Of a stretch of DNA of 64,000 bases, positions 53,065 through 60,413 are shown in pieces. A program made the position numbers and the translations under genes. The DNA comes from Flavobacterium lipolyticum. GTDB lineage: Bacteria; Bacteroidota; Bacteroidia; Flavobacteriales; Flavobacteriaceae. Location of the stretch: NCBI RefSeq assembly GCF_020905335.1, contig NZ_JAJJMN010000003.1:186001-250000 (forward strand), in the 5' to 3' direction. The first letter of the stretch is position 1. Each line of letters opens with the position of its first letter. A model generated the notes under the pieces. The model was not told the origin of the DNA and did no database searches. It saw only the letters and a list, made by a program, of their open reading frames with translations.

Positions 53065-54363
53065 ATGAAAAATTTTTTTCTATTTGCAATGGTAGCTCTA
53101 CTTTTGGGCTCTTGCCAAAATGATGATTCTACTGCAGATTCTTCTTTTTCAATGAAAGCTTCAGGTGCTGATTATGCTCATCCACCTACAGTACAAACAG
53201 TAAGCGGTGCTATTACCTCTAATACAACATGGACAAACGACAGAGTTTGGGAAATCGATGGTGTTATTACAGTAAAAAATGGCGCAAAATTAACTATTCA
53301 GGCAGGAACTTTTATTAAAGCAAAACCTTTGGCACCAGGAGTTGCTACAGGAGTTTTGGTAATTACTAAAACAGGACAAATTGATGCACAGGGAACTGCA
53401 GAATCTCCAATTGTTTTTACAAGTTATAACTTATTAGATGACAATACTAATACTTCAGCTCTTCCGGGAGATTTTGGAGGAGTTGTTATTTTAGGAGATG
53501 CAGAGGTTAATACAGGTTCTGTAACGAACATTGTTGAAGGATTAGACGATCAGTCTAATTTTACTGAATTTTATTATGGAGGTTCAAACAACAATCACAA
53601 TGCGGGAATCTTAAGCTATGTACGTATCGAATTTGCAGGACGTATTTTAGATACAGACGTTGAAATTAACGGTTTAACATTGGCTGGTGTTGGAAACGGA
53701 ACTACTGTTAACCACATTCAGGTATCTTATGGTAAAGATGATTCATTTGAATTTTTTGGAGGTAAAGTAAACGCTACTCATTTAGTTTCTTTTGCTGCGG
53801 ATGATGACAACTTCGATTTCGATTTTGGTTACACAGGAAGCATCACAAAAGCTATCGCACTTGCAGACAGTAATTCAACTCACAGTTTAAGCGGAGGAAA
53901 TCCTGATTCTAACGGTATTGAATTAGATAACAACGCTACCGGAACACTTACTAGCATTATCACACGTCCGGTTATTTCTCAATTATCTATTATTGGTGTA
54001 AGCTCTTCTACAGTTGCTGATTTGTACGAAAATGCCATTCACGTACGCAGAGCTGGTAACATCAGCCTTACAGATGTAACTGTAACAGGGTACAACACAG
54101 GAATTAGATGGGATTCACCTTCACTTCCATCAGGATCTTCTTATTTAAGAGTTTCAATCCACGGATTTGATAATGTTGCTCTTCCGGCAGGAACAACTTT
54201 AACAGGTTTTGGTACAACTACTTCTACTGTTGACCCGGCTACAAAATGGAGCTTAAACCAGCCTTTCTTTAATAATGGCGCTCTTAATTTCACAGGAACA
54301 ACAGGAGCCTTTAAAACAGAATCTAACTGGACGAATACCTGGACAAAGTTTTCTAATTTCTAA
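53065..54363 (+). CDS. Secreted lipoprotein, probable right-handed beta-helix
   Basis: This 432-residue protein has a lipoprotein signal (MKNFFLFAMVALLLGSC, Cys-17). The mature part has repeated short beta/turn units rich in Asn, Gly, Thr and Asp (LTIQAGTFIKA, GGVVILGDAEVN, LTLAGVGNGTTVNHIQVS, DSFEFFGGKVNATHL), typical of a parallel beta-helix. No catalytic motif is recognised. As a surface lipoprotein encoded directly after a TonB-dependent receptor it may bind or present the receptor's substrate. The annotation beyond fold is uncertain. Confidence 0.72.
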   Translation: MKNFFLFAMVALLLGSCQNDDSTADSSFSMKASGADYAHPPTVQTVSGAITSNTTWTNDRVWEIDGVITVKNGAKLTIQAGTFIKAKPLAPGVATGVLVITKTGQIDAQGTAESPIVFTSYNLLDDNTNTSALPGDFGGVVILGDAEVNTGSVTNIVEGLDDQSNFTEFYYGGSNNNHNAGILSYVRIEFAGRILDTDVEINGLTLAGVGNGTTVNHIQVSYGKDDSFEFFGGKVNATHLVSFAADDDNFDFDFGYTGSITKAIALADSNSTHSLSGGNPDSNGIELDNNATGTLTSIITRPVISQLSIIGVSSSTVADLYENAIHVRRAGNISLTDVTVTGYNTGIRWDSPSLPSGSSYLRVSIHGFDNVALPAGTTLTGFGTTTSTVDPATKWSLNQPFFNNGALNFTGTTGAFKTESNWTNTWTKFSNF

Positions 54364-54435
54364 TTAGAAAAAAAACAGCTTACTAATTAAATACTGTATG
54401 GGCAGAGAAATCTGCCCATATTTAAAATAAAAAAC

Positions 54436-55290
54436 ATGAAAAAAACACTACTTTTTTTTGCTTTTATAATGATTACAACGATATCATCTGCTCAATATAC
54501 AATCTGGGAAGATGATTTTGATGATTCTAATGTTTCAGACTGGGATTTACTGGACAGAGATGGAAATGGAAGTAACTGGATGGCCAGAAAAAACATTCAG
54601 TTGGATGCAAGTACCGGAAGTGTAATTGATGGAGCTATTGATGTTTTGGGAACCTACAATATTGATTTTAAAACAGGCGGACCTCTTGAAGGATTAGAAA
54701 ACAATCTGGCCATCAGTCCGGTTTTGAATATTTCTTTTTACTCCGGAAAAATTAGTTTGACCATAAAAGCGCAGCCAAGTATTTACGACAGTAATCAGAA
54801 TATTGCGATCTATGGTTCTACCTCTGCAGATCCCGCCTCTTTTAAACTTTTACATACCATTACCCTGGAAAGAAATACGGTTGAAGAGGCAGAATTTAAA
54901 AATTATACGGTAGATATTTCGCAGTTTGCCGGCAAAGCCGAAGTATATCTGGCATTAGGAAATAATCTTTCAGGCCCGTTTATTGGTTACGAAATAGATA
55001 AAATTTCAGTAATGGCAGAAGCTTTATTAGGCACAGCTGATAATACATTAAAATCATCCTTATGTTACTTAAAACAAAATCCTGTTCAGGATTATTTGGA
55101 GTTAGAAATAGCAGAAGAGTATAAAAATGAAGAAACAGTTTTAAAAATTTACAATACGAGCGGCGTTTTAATTAAAGAGTCTTCTTATAAGCCTGAAGGT
55201 TTATCTGTTAGTGATTTAATGCAGGGCATTTATTTCCTTTCTGCAAACAATAATGGAGCTTCCAAAAAAATAAAATTTATTAAAAAGTAA
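54436..55290 (+). CDS. T9SS type A sorting-domain protein
   Basis: This 284-residue protein has a signal peptide (MKKTLLFFAFIMITTISSAQ). A jelly-roll-like adhesion/anchor domain (about 22-190) has WEDDFDDSNVSDWDLLDRDG, like choice-of-anchor domains. A C-terminal T9SS type A sorting domain (about 205-284) has NPVQDYLELEI, LKIYNTSGVLIKE and LMQGIYFLSANNNG, and ends KKIKFIKK. It is therefore exported by the type IX system and anchored or released at the surface. It is likely co-transcribed with the beta-helix lipoprotein. Confidence 0.85.
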   Translation: MKKTLLFFAFIMITTISSAQYTIWEDDFDDSNVSDWDLLDRDGNGSNWMARKNIQLDASTGSVIDGAIDVLGTYNIDFKTGGPLEGLENNLAISPVLNISFYSGKISLTIKAQPSIYDSNQNIAIYGSTSADPASFKLLHTITLERNTVEEAEFKNYTVDISQFAGKAEVYLALGNNLSGPFIGYEIDKISVMAEALLGTADNTLKSSLCYLKQNPVQDYLELEIAEEYKNEETVLKIYNTSGVLIKESSYKPEGLSVSDLMQGIYFLSANNNGASKKIKFIKK

Positions 55291-55329
55291 TCTGATTTTC
55301 AAATCAAATTATGCAAACAAAAAACAAAC

Positions 55330-56118
55330 ATGATGAATTTATTGCCAAAGTTATTCGTTTCTTTAATTTTAATTACTCTTGTAACATCTTGTTCTACTGA
55401 TGAAAAGCTGCCTTTTTACAGCAATGAAACCAATCAGCCGGGAAGAGTAACCATTAACGGTTACAGTGCTTTAAATGATTCACTACAGGTAAGGGTTAAC
55501 GATAAAATTATTGAAATTAGTAAAGACAAAAAAACGGCCTTTGTCAAAAAAATAGAAAAAGAGTATGACTTTGTATTTTACGGCAGTCAGGAAAAGACTA
55601 TTTCTATACTAAACAAAAACACTAAGGCAGTATTACACACTTATCAGTTTAATGCACAAAAGGTTAAGGATACGATTTCCTTTTTTGCAAAAGATAACTT
55701 TTGGATTGATAATGTTTCGCGCATAAAACCGGGTGTTTTAAGTAAAACGGCTAACAGTGGTTCTAAATTTATTTTCCCCAATCAAAACTTGTATTCTAAA
55801 AATAGTTACACAGGTAATCTTGACGGAATTATACGCAAAATCAACGGGCAGGTTTTAGGTACGGTTGAAAATATAAATAAAGAAAAGTTTAGTTCTTTTA
55901 TTGAATTTCCATTCAGTTCGCCTCCAACCATTTTAATGGAACTGGTAAAACACGGTACAACAGAATCGTATATCCCGGGACAAAAAGTAACAGTTATTAT
56001 GACCATGTCTGTTAATAAATCAAAACTAATTGTACTGGAAGAAAAACTAGATTCAAATGGTAATTTCTCAGGTGTAGAAGGGACCTTAAGCCTAACCGAT
56101 TATTTCATTTTTAAATAA
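55330..56118 (+). CDS. Hypothetical lipoprotein
   Basis: This 262-residue protein has a lipoprotein signal ending LVTSCS (Cys-21). The mature part begins with a short beta-sandwich-like region (about 35-115) and continues with an unassigned domain. No family is recognised. Forty bp downstream of the T9SS-sorted protein and 56 bp before the S41 protease, it belongs to the same surface-protein operon, perhaps as an accessory substrate-binding lipoprotein. Confidence 0.7.
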   Translation: MMNLLPKLFVSLILITLVTSCSTDEKLPFYSNETNQPGRVTINGYSALNDSLQVRVNDKIIEISKDKKTAFVKKIEKEYDFVFYGSQEKTISILNKNTKAVLHTYQFNAQKVKDTISFFAKDNFWIDNVSRIKPGVLSKTANSGSKFIFPNQNLYSKNSYTGNLDGIIRKINGQVLGTVENINKEKFSSFIEFPFSSPPTILMELVKHGTTESYIPGQKVTVIMTMSVNKSKLIVLEEKLDSNGNFSGVEGTLSLTDYFIFK

Positions 56119-56174
56119 TAATAAATCTTCATTTACGGGAATATAAAATCATTATTAACAATTACAATCAATAG

Positions 56175-57530
56175 ATGAAATATTCAACTATTTCTGTTTT
56201 ATCGTTATTTCTTTTTTTATCTGTTTTTCTATTCTCTTGTTCAGATAATGATGCTCCAGCTCCGGTTTACGAAGCAGGTACAAATGAGTATGTTAATGAG
56301 TGGATGTACCAGCAGATGAAGAAATATTATCGCTGGAACACCACAATGCCGGAAAAAGGCCGTTTAGATCTTTCTCCCAAAGAGTACTTTGCAGGATTAC
56401 TGCAAAAAGACGATCGATATTCGTATGCTGTGCATCCTGAACAGCCGGAAACGGCACAGCAAAGTCTCAGACGCAAATTTGGATTCGAAGTTTCTTTTTT
56501 TGAATTTGAATCGAAATTTTATGGCGTAATTCTGTATGTATTAGAAGATTCTCCTGCCAAAAGAAATGGTTTAAAAAGAGGTCAGCTGATCACAAAAATA
56601 GAAGGAACAATGCTGAGCCAAAACAATTATGGGGCATTATATGCTAAAATGACCGCATCAACACAGTTGAATCTGCAGACCGTTTCTTATACAGTACAAG
56701 CAGGATTTTCTAATGTAAAGGAAATTTCGATACTGCAGGGCTATAGCTTTTCGCAGCCCATCAATTCTATTGTTATTGAAGGTAAAAGCAAAAAAATTGG
56801 TTACGTCGAAATTTCTCATTTTGATGCAGGACAGGCGCAGTCGTATCTTCAGACTTTTCAGGAACTTAAAAATAAATCAATTACAGAACTTGTTGTAGAT
56901 CTGCGGTATAATGGAGGAGGGGATATCGCAGCTGCAACAGCTTTAAGTATAATTCTGGCTCCTAATATTCAATCCAATACTCTTTTTATAAAATTTGAAG
57001 GAAATACGAATGGCGGAAATGTAGACCAATCCTTTAAACAGGCTTTAGAAAGCAATGAATCAAAATTAAGTTTTGATGCTCTTCGCAATGTTCATCCGTC
57101 CATAAACAGAGTTTATATTTTATGTGGTCGGCACACTGCATCCGCCGCAGAGCTTATTATAAATAATCTAAAACCTTATATGGAAGTCATAACCATTGGA
57201 AACAAGACCTTTGGTAAAGATGTAGCCGGTTTTCCAATTATAGACGATAGAATATCAACTAAAAAAGGCTGGACTTTGTATCCGGCCATATATAAATTGT
57301 TTAATTCCAGGAATGAAGGTAATTATTCAAAAGGAATTGATCCGCTTATTTCTTTAGATGAAATTCAGCAACCGGAAGTTTTTCCTTTAGGAAACAGTTC
57401 TGAGGTTTTACTAGCCAAAGCTTTAAATTCTATTAACGGAAATACGGCTAAAAATATTTTGGCAACAGCGAAGACATCTCCTTTATCTGCAAATGAAGCA
57501 GACGCTGATTTCTTAATGACAATTCACTAA
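56175..57530 (+). CDS. S41 family (C-terminal processing) serine protease, lipoprotein
   Basis: This 451-residue protein has a lipoprotein signal (VFLFSCS, Cys near residue 22). An S41 N-terminal region (WMYQQMKKYYRWNTTMPEKG) and a PDZ-like domain (about 110-195, with GVILYVLEDSPAKRNGLKRG) come next. The tail-specific protease domain follows (about 205-430) with VVDLRYNGGGDIAAAT and the nucleophile Ser in CGRHTASAAELIINNL. Family members cleave substrates near their C-termini. Its operon position suggests processing of proteins or peptides handled by the upstream receptor and lipoproteins. Confidence 0.87.
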   Translation: MKYSTISVLSLFLFLSVFLFSCSDNDAPAPVYEAGTNEYVNEWMYQQMKKYYRWNTTMPEKGRLDLSPKEYFAGLLQKDDRYSYAVHPEQPETAQQSLRRKFGFEVSFFEFESKFYGVILYVLEDSPAKRNGLKRGQLITKIEGTMLSQNNYGALYAKMTASTQLNLQTVSYTVQAGFSNVKEISILQGYSFSQPINSIVIEGKSKKIGYVEISHFDAGQAQSYLQTFQELKNKSITELVVDLRYNGGGDIAAATALSIILAPNIQSNTLFIKFEGNTNGGNVDQSFKQALESNESKLSFDALRNVHPSINRVYILCGRHTASAAELIINNLKPYMEVITIGNKTFGKDVAGFPIIDDRISTKKGWTLYPAIYKLFNSRNEGNYSKGIDPLISLDEIQQPEVFPLGNSSEVLLAKALNSINGNTAKNILATAKTSPLSANEADADFLMTIH

Positions 57531-57553
57531 TTCAAATACGATTTTACTTCATT

Positions 57554-57829
57554 ATGCAGGGTATCGATAAAAGAGAACATCGGAGAATGGAAGAGGTTTT
57601 TAATAAATATAAAAACAGTTATAGCAATTCTGTAATGAAACTGGAAGAGGATAATATCAAGATCTGTCAAAATATGGAAGAATTGGATGTCTTGTATAGT
57701 AGTTTTATGATTCTGCTGACGGAATTGCAAAGATGTGCCAGAAATTATGAGCAGAAAAAAATAGTGACCCGGAGCATACTTCATAAAAACTTAAGAAAGT
57801 TGAATTCAGAAGCTTGCCGAAACAGATAA
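57554..57829 (+). CDS. Small hypothetical helical protein
   Basis: This 91-residue frame starts 24 bp after the S41 protease stop. The product is hydrophilic and helical, with heptad-like spacing (MEEVFNKYKNSYSNSVMKLE, then LDVLYSSFMILLTELQRC). No signal peptide or known motif. It is followed by a terminator-like hairpin at 57861-57914, consistent with being the last gene of the operon. Moderate confidence that it is real. Confidence 0.5.
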   Translation: MQGIDKREHRRMEEVFNKYKNSYSNSVMKLEEDNIKICQNMEELDVLYSSFMILLTELQRCARNYEQKKIVTRSILHKNLRKLNSEACRNR

Positions 57830-57860
57830 AGAAAAAAAGTAGTAATTCCAATAGAAAGTA

Positions 57861-57914
57861 AAAGCCATGAGACTTTACACAGCAGGAGTGTTTGTGTACA
57901 TGACTCATGGTTTT
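57861..57914. terminator. Terminator-like hairpin between convergent genes
   Basis: CCATGAG (57865-57871) pairs with CTCATGG (57904-57910), with an inner TACACA / TGTGTA stem and T-rich flank. It separates the plus-strand operon from the convergent minus-strand paralogue pair. Confidence 0.65.
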
Positions 57915-57997
57915 ATCTCAATAAAAAAATGATATTTCTGCTGGTTAGCATAGTAAAAAACGCTACTACGCTTCTAACAGCGATGAAATAGAATCAA

Positions 57998-58675
57998 TTA
58001 GTTGTTTTCGTTGGCAGTTACTCTGTTTGCGGCATAATTGACCGGCGAATAATTAAATTTTATTATGTTGAATTCATAGTTAAACTTGTCTAAATCATTA
58101 CACTCACAGTCTATTTTGTCAAATTGATCTTTGGTCGTTGTGGTGACGGTAACATAGGTAAATGTGGTTACGGTTGTTCCTGTTAGTTCAACATAGCCTA
58201 CAACACAAGTTAAAATGCCAATCGTTTCTGCTGTCGCCCGTTTTGCATCTTCTTGTATAATTTTAATATATCGCAATAGATTTGATTCCAGGTATTTTAG
58301 TTTATCATTCGAAATCCCTAGTACATCTTCAAAGAATTGTAAATTCACGGCAGAGGGTGTACCGCTATACGATTTTGTGCTGGAGTATGCCGATGTTTCC
58401 CCCATTCCATTTATAGTTATCATAGCGTTCTGCATTTCGGTGCCGTCTACCAGATACAATCCTCCAACAAAAGGTGTTGTATGGCATGTTTTTTTTAGGG
58501 CGGCTCTTATATCAACGAATAATGCGAGCGAATTCTTAAATGCTTCCAAAAGGATTGTTTCTGTTTTGTTATCGGTATCCTTTGGCAGCGATGCCAGCAA
58601 TAAATTTTCATTACAGGTGTGCAGCCACGCTCCATCAGGGGTGGGCGTAATGCAATATGGTATAGATTTGTTCAT
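57998..58675 (-). CDS. Hypothetical protein, paralogue of 58892-59572
   Basis: This 225-residue protein is of no family I recognise. It shares with its neighbour an N-terminal DGAWLHT (DGTWIHT in the other), a mid VGGLYLVDGTEMQNAMITIN region (VDGLYTLNQDAMVRALNSIR in the other), a GM-T stretch, an FFEDVLG / LFNDILS block, and a C-terminal C-x-D-x-x-KF-x-Y segment. There is no signal peptide. A Thr/Val-rich segment at about 160-180 (TGTTVTTFTYVTVTTTT) is hydrophobic enough to touch a membrane. It lies downstream of the paralogue by 216 bp, same strand. Function unknown. Confidence 0.7.
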   Translation of the reverse strand: MNKSIPYCITPTPDGAWLHTCNENLLLASLPKDTDNKTETILLEAFKNSLALFVDIRAALKKTCHTTPFVGGLYLVDGTEMQNAMITINGMGETSAYSSTKSYSGTPSAVNLQFFEDVLGISNDKLKYLESNLLRYIKIIQEDAKRATAETIGILTCVVGYVELTGTTVTTFTYVTVTTTTKDQFDKIDCECNDLDKFNYEFNIIKFNYSPVNYAANRVTANENN

Positions 58676-58891
58676 GGGTCCGTGTTTTTTGTTGTGTATA
58701 AAAGGTCTTTATTGCAATTGAAGAACTTGTTCGAAAACTGTTTTTTCTATTGCAGAAAAAACAAATTTGGCCATTTTATGCACTCTTCTTTGTTGAATAG
58801 ATTTAGTATTCCTTTCAAAGGAGTGCATAAACTGACACAAATTAAATTTCCTTTACGAAAAGTATGAATTTCGAAAAAGTTTTGTTGTTGA

Positions 58892-59572
58892 CTAAGTAGG
58901 GTCTACATAAGAATAACCAACTTTTGTATAGTCTACATTATAAGAAAATTTGGTTGAATCACTAGAGCATTTATGCTTGATCAGTACAGCAGCAGAAGAA
59001 GCTTTTGAAACTGCATATACAACAGATGTTGTAGGTATATTCAGACCAGGTACTAAGGATAGAAGAGTGATAGTGGTACCAAAGTTCTCAGCTGTTGTGT
59101 CACCCGCAGCCGCAGCCTGAGTTGCCGCCATCGATCTATTAAGATAGTCGCGCATTGGGTTTACTGAACCACCCACGCCTGATAGGATATCGTTGAAGAG
59201 CTGTTCATTTGCCTCCTGTATAGTACCATTACCAATTAATGCTCTTTGTACTACATTAGTTTGTGACATTCCTCTTATAGAATTCAAAGCTCTTACCATG
59301 GCATCTTGATTTAGTGTATAAAGACCATCCACCACTGTTTGCCCTGAAGTTGCTTTTACAGCATCTTTTATTTTGTTTGGAACTTGCAAGGCTCTTAAGA
59401 AGGCATTTCCCATTATTCGGTTTTGCTCCTCAGTCCATATGTCTAGTTTATAATAAAAGATGTAATCAGTTCCTTCTGTGTGTATCCATGTACCGTCATT
59501 AGTAACACCACGTGTTTCACGTATAACATAATCATGTTGCTCGAATTGGTTATTATCAATAATAGTGCTCAT
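58892..59572 (-). CDS. Hypothetical protein, paralogue of 57998-58675
   Basis: This 226-residue protein starts at the ATG at 59572, chosen because it gives almost the same length as the paralogue (225) and follows an A-rich leader. A longer frame from 59632 adds 20 unlikely residues. The Ala-rich central part (MAATQAAAAGDTTAENFG) and a hydrophobic stretch (about 165-190) correspond to the Thr/Val-rich part of the neighbour. No signal peptide, catalytic motif or known domain. The pair sits between a protease operon and a divergent NRPS gene, so a link to the NRPS is possible but unproven. Confidence 0.7.
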   Translation of the reverse strand: MSTIIDNNQFEQHDYVIRETRGVTNDGTWIHTEGTDYIFYYKLDIWTEEQNRIMGNAFLRALQVPNKIKDAVKATSGQTVVDGLYTLNQDAMVRALNSIRGMSQTNVVQRALIGNGTIQEANEQLFNDILSGVGGSVNPMRDYLNRSMAATQAAAAGDTTAENFGTTITLLSLVPGLNIPTTSVVYAVSKASSAAVLIKHKCSSDSTKFSYNVDYTKVGYSYVDPT

Positions 59573-60020
59573 TGTTTTTTTGTTTTTGGGGTTGTAATCA
59601 TTGCTACAAGAATTTATCACTACCTGTAACAACTAACCTCAGACCACCAGACTTTCTGGCATTTCTAAGGTATTTGTCTTACTCATAAGGCTTTTCAGTT
59701 TCCGCCCCTGTAATAAAAACCTCTACAGGAAGGTTTGTTTAAGTGGGTAATGCAGCATTGTTTTTTTTCTACTAGTAAACGAATTAAGAAAGACCATAAA
59801 TCCGTGTTTTTTATTTTATTTTTTAGAATATCGTATTCTAATTACGCTTGGTATTGTAAAAATTAGCTTACTGATAGTTTTTTGTTTTGTAATATTACTC
59901 TTCAAAATTACTTTTTTATAAAATCATGAGATAGCGTATAAATACTTGATTTTAAATAAATTAGTATTTTTTTTGTTTGTAAGGCCAATCAACAGTTTAT
60001 ACTAGAAATAGGTTTAAACA

Positions 60021-60050
60021 AAAAAGTCCTGATTTTCATCGGGACTTTTC
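60021..60050. terminator. Bidirectional-looking terminator in a divergent gap
   Basis: AAAAGTCCTGA pairs with TCGGGACTTTT (one G-T pair) around a short loop, with A-rich left and T-rich right flanks. No adjacent gene needs it on either strand. Confidence 0.75.
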
Positions 60051-60192
60051 CTTTTGCGGCAAAAATGATATCTCTTTCAATGCACTGTTGTAATGTATAC
60101 AGAACTTCTTAAAATCAAAAAAACTTACTAGAGTGCTTTCATTAAAATGAAGCAGAGTGAATTATGGTTGGTTTGTCTCTTATGAAGGAAAG

Positions 60193-60258
60193 TCCGTAAC
60201 TTTTATATGAAAAATCCGTAATTTTTAGGTAAATGTTATTGCTATTTTGGTGAAAAAT
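60193..60258 (+). promoter_or_regulatory. 22-bp repeat array upstream of the NRPS
   Basis: Units at 60193-60214 (TCCGTAACTTTTATATGAAA+AA), 60215-60236 (TCCGTAATTTTTAGGTAAAT+GT) and a looser third at 60237-60258 repeat at 22 bp. The CCGTAA-plus-T-run core matches the repeats upstream of the megasynthase operon read toward its gene. The array ends about 155 bp before the NRPS start. It is a candidate LytTR-type operator. Confidence 0.55.
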
Positions 60259-60413
60259 CTGTCATGTTTTGATTTGAACATCATGGATGGTAAATAATAA
60301 GGATTTAAAAAGGATAACATAGAAGTATTTAGTCTTGTAAAGTCCTTAGTGCTTGTTAAATAAGCATTACAAAGGAATACTGATTCTGATTAAAACACAC
60401 GAATGTGAAATTT

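Larger units (their letters stand above)
59573..60413. other. Divergent intergenic region before the NRPS
   Basis: These 841 bp hold a strong hairpin terminator (60021-60050) and the 22-bp repeat array (60193-60258). A terminator between divergent genes is unexpected and suggests that a small gene or RNA was or is present between about 59640 and 60020, but I see no credible frame there. Confidence 0.5.
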
